In this document: piece after piece, positions 32,903-40,158 of the stretch
Numbering within the stretch: the first letter of the stretch is position 1
Layout: each line of letters begins with the position of its first letter
Assembly (NCBI GenBank): GCA_046328035.1
Contig: JAXLXI010000001.1
Span: 558,001 to 622,000 of the forward strand
DNA length: 64,000 nucleotides
From: JBGASG01 sp046328035
GTDB taxonomy: Bacteria > Cyanobacteriota > Vampirovibrionia > Obscuribacterales > Obscuribacteraceae
Direction of reading: 5' to 3'
Position numbers and translations under genes: made by a program
The notes under the pieces: model-generated
Database searches by the model: none
The model's input: the letters and a program-made list of their open reading frames with translations, nothing else
Told to the model about the DNA's origin: nothing

Positions 32903-35842
32903 TTGCAGGTATTTCCTTTGTCGGAAACACTTGAACATCCACCTGTTGAGAAACGGGCAGCCGCCAAACCGGATGCTATCGAAGCTCCAGTTGAAGGCGC
33001 TGAAACCGCCTCCGCGGCCCGCGGAAACCTCGTTGGCGCCGCAGACCTCACTGATAAGAACAGCTCCGATCTGGTGCGTTCGCTAAGACCAGCTGCTGTT
33101 TCTTCCGAATTCCCTTCTATTGATCTGAGATTGAGCGGCGGCGATCGCGGACCGGAACCCGCCGGCGCAGACAAACAAAAACCCTCGCCGGCCGAGATGG
33201 AAGGTCCCCCGCGTCCCGGCTTGCCGACACCTGGTATCACCCGCGATGCGCAAGGACGCGTCACGGGCGTTACCTATCCTGATGGTGAGAAACGCGAATT
33301 CGGATACGACGCGAAGGGAAACCTCAATAGCGTTCAACAACCGAATGGCGACACCTTCGTTTTGAAGAACGGCCGTTGGCAACTCGACCCAGAGCGCAGC
33401 CGCGAAGCTCGCAGGCTGAATGGAAGTGGTGGCATGTCGACGTCCGGTTCACCGTTCGACCGGTCGATGTCGTCCTCGTCCAATTCTTCGTCGAGCGAAG
33501 CTCCATTCCGTAATCCTAAGGTCGCCGCAGACGGCACCTTCACCTTCGACCGCATCGAAGGCGGCAAGACCCAAATCAATCCTGACGGCACCAGCGAAAC
33601 CAAAACCAAAGAAGGCGCCGTCATCAAGTCCGACACCAAACCCGACGGCATTCCGCGCGTTGCGAGCATTGAGTATCCTAACGGCGACCGCCGCGAGTTT
33701 ACCTACGGAAGCGACGGGAACTTGCTGACTTTTTCAGAGAACGGTCGCCTGTCCACCGTCATCAACGACAAGGTGTACGGACCAGACGGCACCCCCACCG
33801 GACAGACCCGCCCGCGCGTTTATGACGACGGCAGATTCTCTATCAGAGACAAAGAAGGACGCACCATCGTCACCGATACCGATGGCAGCAAAGTCACCAC
33901 CAACCGCGACCTGTCGGTAATCAGCCAGCGTCCGGACGGCAAAGTCACATCCGTCGAAGATCCGCAGCGCCGCGTCACCAACTTCTCCTATGACAAAGAA
34001 GGAAACCTGCGCTCGGTCACCGATCCGGCAGGCAAAAAGTTTGATGCAGTAGTCGACGCGCACGGAAAGGTAACAGATACCTTCCGTGCGCGTAACGGCG
34101 ACTTGCGCAAACATCTCGAAGTCAAACCTGACGGTACTGTTTCTTACGAAGACAAGCAAGGCAAACTGCACAGCGACTTCGTGACCGGACGCTCGTCGGT
34201 CACTTCGATGACCAGAGATCAAATTACCGATGCGGCACGCCTGGCGCACACCGAGACCGGACGTCCCGATGCCGATAACAGCGGCTTGCGCAAAGCAGTT
34301 GAGAAGATGACGCCGGCCGATCTGGTGGCACTGGATGCCAGACACAAAGACTTGTTCGGTCAATCGCTCACCGACGTCATGAAAGTGCAAGCCAGCGATC
34401 CGACCAAACGTGACGCATCGACAGCCGTGCTCGGACGCCTGGCGGAATCACAATTGCGCACCACCGTCGCGCAGCAGTTCAGCAATCCCACAGAATTCGA
34501 GCGCGCCAACAAGGCAATCACTGAATTCGGTGAGCGTGCCAAAGAGCAGGGGATGAAACCCGATGAGATCATCGGCGCGCATCTTCAAGCCGCGGAAGCT
34601 CTGAGAACGCATACCGACGACAAAGGCAAGGCGCTCAGTCCTAAAGAGAGCGTTGCACAACTCGAGAAGACGCTTCTCGACCGCGCCCCGACAATCGAGC
34701 ATGTGTCCGGTCGCTATGGTGTGGCATCCGAAGAGATCACCAGACCTGATGGCACCAAGGCACGGCAGTTTTATGTGCCCGGTGAGAATGGCGACAAGAT
34801 ACCGGTTCTGCAAACCACAGACACCAATCCGGCGAAAATCGACGACCAGCTGCGTGCATGGAGAGACCAGAAGGCTCGCGAGATGGAAACCAACTATGGA
34901 GTCGAACTCAGTCGCGATGGCGATCGCGAGCGGCTGCTCGGAAAAGATGTCGGTCTGCGCGCGCCGCGCATCGATGAATTGCTGGCTCTCGACAAGGGCT
35001 TGCAAAACTCGGTGCCCAGCGCCGGACCGCGCACGCCGCCAATCAAAGTGCAGTTTCCCACCGAGCCGACAAACCCCGGCGCCGATGCTTATGTGCTGGG
35101 CGGCGACCGCGTCGTATTCGAACCGATGATGGGCAGAACCTTCCGCGGCATGCAAGACACAGTGCTCCATGAATGGGGACACGTCGGACAGTTCAAAATG
35201 GAAACTGCCAATAAGGCATACTATGACAAGGCTGCCGCCGACATGGGCTTCCGAAGAGTGACCACCGCATCTGGTGCTGTGCAATTGCAAATGCGCGACA
35301 AAGACGGCAACTACTGGGCGCAGAACCCGGCTAATTACGAGCAGCCCTTCGGCGGAGCCTGGACGCGGGTCGACGATCAGGGCAGAACGCTGAAGGCGGA
35401 TGGGACGCTCGCTACTGGTTTCAACGATCTAACCGCTGCGATCCGCTCCAATAACGAGATGCGCGAGGCAGCTGCGGTGCGTCCCGGCAGCACCTATTTC
35501 AAGAACGAGAAGGAAATGGGCGCCGAAGCTCTCACTTACTTCAGAGCCGATGGTCGCTCGCGCGCCGAACTTCTGTCGATGAGCCCGGACATGTACCGCA
35601 TAGCTAAGGAGTGGGACCAGAAGGAAATCGATATGGATCCGCGGTTCGGCACCAACCCCGATGGCTCATCGAAATTCATTCGTTCTCCGGAAGGCACAAT
35701 CGTACCGGCGACACAAGAGGAAAGGCAGCGAGTCGCCAAATACGAAGAGGAAGTGCGCAAGTCGCCGCAGGCACAGTCCGGATTACCGGAGATCACATTT
35801 AAGAACCACGTTCCAGGAATGCCCTGCCCACACTGCCGATAA
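32903..35842 (+). CDS. YD-repeat protein with C-terminal HEWGH metallopeptidase-like domain
   Basis: There is no ATG before residue ~90; TTG at 32903 or 32918 must be used, or the start is non-standard. No signal peptide is seen. Residues about 110-440 are YD/PDG repeats (VTYPDGEKREFGYDAKGNL, then IEYPNGDRREFTYGSDGNL and FSYDKEGNLRSVTDPAG). A helical middle region (about 450-640) follows. The C-terminal part has TVLHEWGHVGQF with H756, E757 and H760, a zincin HExxH helix; the third ligand may be a Glu near 852 or 875. The last residues are CPHCR. The order resembles Rhs-type polymorphic toxins with a metallopeptidase tip. The 145-residue gene 40 bp downstream is the obvious partner. Confidence 0.8.
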   Translation: MQVFPLSETLEHPPVEKRAAAKPDAIEAPVEGAETASAARGNLVGAADLTDKNSSDLVRSLRPAAVSSEFPSIDLRLSGGDRGPEPAGADKQKPSPAEMEGPPRPGLPTPGITRDAQGRVTGVTYPDGEKREFGYDAKGNLNSVQQPNGDTFVLKNGRWQLDPERSREARRLNGSGGMSTSGSPFDRSMSSSSNSSSSEAPFRNPKVAADGTFTFDRIEGGKTQINPDGTSETKTKEGAVIKSDTKPDGIPRVASIEYPNGDRREFTYGSDGNLLTFSENGRLSTVINDKVYGPDGTPTGQTRPRVYDDGRFSIRDKEGRTIVTDTDGSKVTTNRDLSVISQRPDGKVTSVEDPQRRVTNFSYDKEGNLRSVTDPAGKKFDAVVDAHGKVTDTFRARNGDLRKHLEVKPDGTVSYEDKQGKLHSDFVTGRSSVTSMTRDQITDAARLAHTETGRPDADNSGLRKAVEKMTPADLVALDARHKDLFGQSLTDVMKVQASDPTKRDASTAVLGRLAESQLRTTVAQQFSNPTEFERANKAITEFGERAKEQGMKPDEIIGAHLQAAEALRTHTDDKGKALSPKESVAQLEKTLLDRAPTIEHVSGRYGVASEEITRPDGTKARQFYVPGENGDKIPVLQTTDTNPAKIDDQLRAWRDQKAREMETNYGVELSRDGDRERLLGKDVGLRAPRIDELLALDKGLQNSVPSAGPRTPPIKVQFPTEPTNPGADAYVLGGDRVVFEPMMGRTFRGMQDTVLHEWGHVGQFKMETANKAYYDKAAADMGFRRVTTASGAVQLQMRDKDGNYWAQNPANYEQPFGGAWTRVDDQGRTLKADGTLATGFNDLTAAIRSNNEMREAAAVRPGSTYFKNEKEMGAEALTYFRADGRSRAELLSMSPDMYRIAKEWDQKEIDMDPRFGTNPDGSSKFIRSPEGTIVPATQEERQRVAKYEEEVRKSPQAQSGLPEITFKNHVPGMPCPHCR

Positions 35843-35882
35843 CACTTACTAAGAACGAAACAACGGAGCGCAAACGAACAAC

Positions 35883-36320
35883 ATGGCAGGATTCGATACA
35901 AGACTTGCAACCATCGCCGCCGCCGCCAAGCCTGAAGCGGCTTATGAAGACGTCGTCACCGACATCATTCCGATCGGGTTGCACAATCCGCCGCCGACCA
36001 GCGAGGGCTCCCCGGAATATTCGCGACTGAGCATGGCTGCCGATCAACCTGATCCGCGCGTTCGTACATTGGCTGTCGGTCCATTCGAACTTACCGCGCA
36101 GGACATTCGCGACTGGTGCAAGCAAACCAATTGTTCAGATTTGGACGAACTGGTTGCCGATCGCAGATTGCGCGCGTCGACGGCGCTGGCGATCAGATCG
36201 AAGCAATTCGAAGTGGTGCTGCGCACATTGGAAGCCGGTCAAGCGGTCAACGAAGGAACGCTCGAGCGTTTCATTCCAGCAGACCTTCAGCATGTAATCG
36301 CCAGTCGCGCCAAGAGATAG
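35883..36320 (+). CDS. Small protein downstream of the YD-repeat metallopeptidase
   Basis: This 145-residue soluble protein begins 40 bp after the YD-repeat gene with no intervening terminator, so they are probably cotranscribed. It has an ordinary globular composition with helical C-terminal half (LTAQDIRDWCKQTNCSDLDELV, STALAIRSKQFEVVLRTLEAG) and ends in basic residues. No family is recognised. Its position matches that of an immunity protein or chaperone for the upstream protein, which is inference from context only. Confidence 0.7.
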   Translation: MAGFDTRLATIAAAAKPEAAYEDVVTDIIPIGLHNPPPTSEGSPEYSRLSMAADQPDPRVRTLAVGPFELTAQDIRDWCKQTNCSDLDELVADRRLRASTALAIRSKQFEVVLRTLEAGQAVNEGTLERFIPADLQHVIASRAKR

Positions 36321-36327
36321 TACAGCC

Positions 36328-36378
36328 CGGGAAGAAACGGCAAGTCGCGGGAAGAAACGGCAAGTCGCGGGAAGAAGC
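36328..36378. repeat. 20-bp tandem repeat, about 2.5 copies
   Basis: The unit GAAGAAACGGCAAGTCGCGG occupies 36331-36350 and 36351-36370, with partial copies on both sides. It lies just after the stop of the small partner gene, in a 298-bp gap. Confidence 0.8.
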
Positions 36379-36445
36379 GTCCTGACGGCGGTAAAATGTC
36401 AGCATTGGGTTTGGAACGAAGGCGTGCCGGCAGACAGGAGAGGAA

Positions 36446-36574
36446 ATGAAGAAGGGATGGACCGCACTGTTACTGATTTGCGTCCCATATTAATGCTGTT
36501 CCTTATTTCTTGAAGAACGAGTCTCCAGGCTGGAAAACGAAGTTTCGAAGCAAAGGCAACCGCAACCGCCCTGA
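36446..36574 (+). pseudogene. Interrupted micro-gene: signal-like start and coiled-coil end split by TAA
   Basis: AGGAG seven bases before an ATG at 36446 starts MKKGWTALLLICVPY, which stops at TAA 36491-36493. Downstream in the same frame, 36506-36571 reads FLEERVSRLENEVSKQRQ and Pro/Gln residues to TGA at 36574, a convincing short coiled coil. The shifted frame at the break reads PILMLFLIS, which would complete a membrane helix. The simplest reading is a small membrane-anchored coiled-coil protein broken by indels; chance cannot be excluded. Confidence 0.35.
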
Positions 36575-36618
36575 AGCATTGCGTGTAGAATGAAAAAACG
36601 GTCGGAAGGATTAAACTC

Positions 36619-37098
36619 GTGCTGTTGAGACTTATTGTAGCTTTGGCATTCTATGGCTTCGTCGGATGGCGCATATTGCTGGAGCGGGCGCACGCCGGCC
36701 CGGCAAGCGCGTATCTACCCCTGTGGGCTTGGATCGCGCTGGTTGTGGTTTCACTGCCGGCCGCAGTGCTGGCGGTGATACATCAGAACAAAGCCTTGAA
36801 AATCCCCGAAAATGTCCACACGGCAATCCGCGAGCTAGAGCGTCGGCATCAACTGAAGGGATTTGACGGACTGATGCTGTTGGCGACGCGCGCCTGGTAT
36901 GGCGGCATGGGGATTTGGTCCGTGCTCTTTATTTATCAGCACTTCGCGCAGTGGAAACAGAATTCCGTGTTCCCGGTGATCGTCGCAATCGCTTTGGTCA
37001 ACATGGCTTACAACACTGTGGTTCAGCTAGTTGCATGGAGTGCCCTCCACCGTAAGTCGATTGATATTGATGACCTGTATGCGCAGATTCCGAAGTAA
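36619..37098 (+). CDS. Four-helix membrane protein of unknown function
   Basis: Starting at GTG 36619, the 159-residue protein has hydrophobic segments at about 2-20, 32-55, 95-112 and 118-140, with a charged cytoplasmic loop (about 60-85, IRELERRHQLKGFDG) in the middle. No motif of a known transporter or enzyme is present. Its N-terminus is 45 bp after the broken micro-gene. Confidence 0.6.
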   Translation: MLLRLIVALAFYGFVGWRILLERAHAGPASAYLPLWAWIALVVVSLPAAVLAVIHQNKALKIPENVHTAIRELERRHQLKGFDGLMLLATRAWYGGMGIWSVLFIYQHFAQWKQNSVFPVIVAIALVNMAYNTVVQLVAWSALHRKSIDIDDLYAQIPK

Positions 37099-37145
37099 GG
37101 AAGGCGACCCAACTCGGTAGTCAGGCAACGCGTGGGACTGACTTG

Positions 37146-39041
37146 TCACGCGACGCGCGGGGTGGTGACGCTAGTTTTGCTGGTGCCGTCCGGATTGAGT
37201 TCGAGTGTGGAGGTGCCGCGGCTGGTACCGGTTCCGAATACGCGCGTCACGTAGATGACGCCTTTCTCGGTGAACGAAACGCTCACTTCCGGAACCTCTT
37301 GCTCCTGACCATTGGCGTCTGAGAACCACTTGCCGTCTTTGAAGTTGTAGTGGACTTCTTTGCCGCTCGATTCCTGGACCGTGAATTTATCTGGCACGCC
37401 CTTGATGTCGCGGTGAGTGATTACATACTTGCCGGAGTTGGTTTCGTATTCGTCGGGTCTGGGCGGAGCGATCACTACAGTGTCAGTGCCGTCGGCACCG
37501 ACGGTGGCGATGCGCGTGGAACGTTGCTCTGGCACGTCACCTTGCTGTTCGGTGATTACCATGTGCCCCTGTTCATCCATGCGGCAGTCGAATCCCTTTA
37601 GCTGTACCTCGGCTTCGCTGTTCTTCTGGTATGTCCAGCTATCGCCATTTTTCTTGTAGTGATAGGTCGAACCGCCGTAGGTCACTGAGAAGTCGGTCGG
37701 ATTGCCTGCTTCGTCGCGGGCTGCGATGCTGTAGTGGCGGCCGTTGGGGGTGTTGAACTCGTTGTTCTCCTCTTCCTTTGGCGGCTCTTCTTGCGCCGGA
37801 GGCTGGTCGCTGACGACACCACCTTTCATGTGGAAGTTGGCGGCTGCGATGGTGGTTTCCTGCCCGTCCGGAGTCTTCTTCACGTAGTCGCCGTTTTCTT
37901 GTTCGGTGTATGTAGTACCGTCGGTGGTGGTGATGGTTTTCTTGCCGTTCTTGGTTTCCTCCACGGTGCCGTTGGCATAGATCTGGGTTTCATTGCCGGC
38001 TCCGTCCTTCAGAACGACCACGCCGGTGTGCTTGAAGCCGATGCCTACCTGTTGTGCGTCCGGAAGCACCTTGCCGTCGAGGTACCACAGTCCATCGTCG
38101 TGTTTTTCGTAGACATGCTTGTTGCCCTGGGCGTCGGTCACTTCGACTTTGGTGGCATCGTTGTTGGCGTCGCGCGTCACGGCGTAAGTCTTGTCACCGG
38201 CTTTCGATGTGGTGGTCGAAGTGCCGTCGCCGTTGTCTTTTTTGTTGTCCTTGTTGCCGTCGCCCTTGTCGTCTTTCTTGTCTTCTTTCTTTTCTTCCTT
38301 CTTAGTGTCGTTGACGTCCTTCTGGCTGACCTTAATCTTCTCGCCGGGATGAATCACATCGAGCTTGCGGCCGTTGAGAGTTTCCAGTTCCTTGAGTTTG
38401 GCGAGTATCTCTTGATTCGTGGGTTGATGCGGCGGATTCTGTTTCTTGCCCTGTTCTTCGAGCATTCGGCGGGCGTAGTCCCAGGCTGTGTCGCCAGGCT
38501 TGACTGTGATTTCGCCGCTACCGTCTTCATTGATGCCGACTTCGAGCGGTTTGTGGCGCTGTTTCGTCGCCTTCTCATCTCCGCCCCACTTCTCGGTGGA
38601 CTTGTGCTTGGTCTGCTGTTCTTGTTTCTCTTCCTTCTTCTCCTCCTTCTTCTCCTCCTTCTTCTCCTCCTTCTTCGCCTCTTTCTTCGCCTCTTTCTTC
38701 TCGTCCTTCGGCTCCGGCTTCTCTTCCTTCTTTTCGTCCTTGGTTTCAGCGGACTTCTTCGGCACTTCCGCCTTATAGGTCCGCGGCTGGTCGTCGGTCT
38801 TCACCGCGGAGGTGTCCACGATGCGCGGGCGCGTGGCTAACTTGGCGGTCTCTGCATCATTAGTAAGGTTGGTCAGGGTCAGGTTGCCGAAAAGGTTGTC
38901 GACAGTGGACTGGCTCTTCTGCGTCGACTGAGTGAGGAGCGGCACCTCGTGCATCAGTTCGTGGGTCGCAGCAAGGCGCGGTCCGCCTGCCGGATTTTTG
39001 GTCGATTCGCCTGAACGGATAAAGTCAATCAATTCGCCCAT
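37146..39041 (-). CDS. LysM-like protein with Lys/Glu repeat tract and PDG-type repeats
   Basis: The 631-residue protein has no signal peptide. Residues about 95-145 are a Lys/Glu tract (KKEEKKEEKKEEKKEEK), expected to be a long single helix. Residues about 178-245 match a LysM module split by an insertion: ITVKPGDTAWDYARRML at the start and LNGRKLDVIHPGEKIKV at the end. LysM binds peptidoglycan glycan strands. A second Lys/Asp tract (about 250-280) leads to beta repeats in the YD-like style (VTDAQGNKHVYEKHDDGLWYLDG, GKYVITHRDIKGVPDKF). A cell-wall role fits LysM, but the export route is unclear. Confidence 0.75.
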   Translation of the reverse strand: MGELIDFIRSGESTKNPAGGPRLAATHELMHEVPLLTQSTQKSQSTVDNLFGNLTLTNLTNDAETAKLATRPRIVDTSAVKTDDQPRTYKAEVPKKSAETKDEKKEEKPEPKDEKKEAKKEAKKEEKKEEKKEEKKEEKQEQQTKHKSTEKWGGDEKATKQRHKPLEVGINEDGSGEITVKPGDTAWDYARRMLEEQGKKQNPPHQPTNQEILAKLKELETLNGRKLDVIHPGEKIKVSQKDVNDTKKEEKKEDKKDDKGDGNKDNKKDNGDGTSTTTSKAGDKTYAVTRDANNDATKVEVTDAQGNKHVYEKHDDGLWYLDGKVLPDAQQVGIGFKHTGVVVLKDGAGNETQIYANGTVEETKNGKKTITTTDGTTYTEQENGDYVKKTPDGQETTIAAANFHMKGGVVSDQPPAQEEPPKEEENNEFNTPNGRHYSIAARDEAGNPTDFSVTYGGSTYHYKKNGDSWTYQKNSEAEVQLKGFDCRMDEQGHMVITEQQGDVPEQRSTRIATVGADGTDTVVIAPPRPDEYETNSGKYVITHRDIKGVPDKFTVQESSGKEVHYNFKDGKWFSDANGQEQEVPEVSVSFTEKGVIYVTRVFGTGTSRGTSTLELNPDGTSKTSVTTPRVA

Positions 39042-39393
39042 TTAGGTCGAGCTCCGAATATGAGTCGCATGGTGGTGTCGTTTGCGGGAGGAAACACACG
39101 CGCTGCTTTCGAGCTTGCTGCCGGTTGGCTGGTCGGGTCGAGCTAGTAAATGCGTGCAGGATTAACCTACACCCTACTTTTAAAAAAGTTGTAAAACGCT
39201 TCACTGACCGCGTTTACGGGGCTTCAGAGCCTTGCTGAACGGGGGTTCGAGCACCCTCACTTTCCGGTTGAGGGTGGCCGTGTAGCGGGCCACTCTAAAC
39301 CTCTTTTACCGGCAAACCGCCGCTGGCGGCCCGGTACGCGGCCGGATCATCGTATTTCGGCCGTGTACACGGACACCGTGGCGTAGTCGCCCG
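39042..39393. other. 352-bp intergenic region with hairpins
   Basis: This gap lies upstream of the LysM-like gene and downstream of the small membrane protein gene, both on the minus strand, so it should contain the LysM gene promoter and the end of the other transcript. CACCCTCA and TGAGGGTG form a stem at 39252-39276, and TGGCC/GGCCA a shorter one directly after it. No ORF here has a ribosome site. Confidence 0.5.
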
Positions 39394-39651
39394 CTATATC
39401 TTCGGGCTCAGCATGCCCAGCAGTGTGAGGAAACCGATTGTGCGGCGGAAGGGACTGTCGCCGTCGAAGAGTTCTTCGCATGCCCACACGACCAAGGCAC
39501 CGGTCGCCACGGTTTGCGCGCCGCGGCGGATTGGTCCGCGTGATACCGCCCGCACTACCGAAGCCGCGTACCAAATGCGCAGGGGCGCATTTGGTCTTTG
39601 AGCTATTACTATATTGCCTTGCTTGTCTTTGAAGAATTCGCTGATCAACAT
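39394..39651 (-). CDS. Small membrane protein
   Basis: This 85-residue protein begins MLISEFFKDKQGNIVIAQRPNAPL, then has hydrophobic segments at about 26-35, 45-60 (TVATGALVVWACEELF) and 68-82 (TIGFLTLLGML). The N-terminal FFKDKQGxIVIAQxPN pattern looks like one I associate with small membrane proteins of uncultured bacteria, though I cannot name a family. The overlapping frame on the same strand (39347-39694) lacks such a pattern. Confidence 0.55.
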   Translation of the reverse strand: MLISEFFKDKQGNIVIAQRPNAPLRIWYAASVVRAVSRGPIRRGAQTVATGALVVWACEELFDGDSPFRRTIGFLTLLGMLSPKI

Positions 39652-39820
39652 GGCTTATCTGTCGAGCGCAGGCGCGTGGTTGTTCCTGTTGCATTAGACA
39701 GGTTGAATATCAAAGCCGGAACTCTCAGCGCCGCAGCGCGATCACTCAATCAGCCGCTGCATGATGTGGCTGCTTGTTAACCCCATCGCCTCGAACACAT
39801 ACTGAGTAAAGGAGTCATCC

Positions 39821-40147
39821 TTGTCATTGCCATTACTAAAGTCCGCTTCGCCGCTCGTGCTTGTTACGGATGCCATCGCTCCTGCGGAGGAAGATGCAGC
39901 TGACCCGGCGACTGAGAAAATGTGGAAGATGCTGCGCGCGGCACGCGCCTGCGAACTGCGAGATGTCGTCCGCGCTGAGCGTATGTACAGGGCGGCGCTG
40001 CGTTTCGCTGAGCGCAATTGGACCGACGACTCGACCAATGTGGCTGATGCATTGTTCTGTCTGAGCCTTTTCTACAGGAAACAGCGCAAGCGTTCCGCTT
40101 CTCGCCGCTGCTGGCTAGCCATGAAACGACTGCTGCACCGCAGTTAG
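39821..40147 (+). CDS. Short TPR-like protein with TTG start
   Basis: AAAGGAG at 39808-39814 lies six bases before the TTG at 39821, making the rare start credible. The 108-residue protein has helix pairs of TPR type (CELRDVVRAERMYRAALRFAERN, VADALFCLSLFYRKQRK) and ends with a basic tail. No signal peptide. It converges on the lipoprotein gene with an 11-bp gap. Confidence 0.6.
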   Translation: MSLPLLKSASPLVLVTDAIAPAEEDAADPATEKMWKMLRAARACELRDVVRAERMYRAALRFAERNWTDDSTNVADALFCLSLFYRKQRKRSASRRCWLAMKRLLHRS

Positions 40148-40158
40148 CCGCTCGTCAG

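Noticed and set aside
37734..38840. A 368-residue, very hydrophobic open frame on the plus strand
   Set aside because: It is exactly antisense to the Lys/Glu-rich tracts of the LysM-like gene: AAG/GAG codons read backwards give Leu and Phe. No ribosome site, and the minus-strand frame has recognisable domains.
39742..40038. Minus-strand 98-residue frame opposite the short TPR-like gene
   Set aside because: It is Ser/Ala-rich shadow sequence with no ribosome site, while the plus-strand frame has AAAGGAG before its TTG and TPR-type helices.
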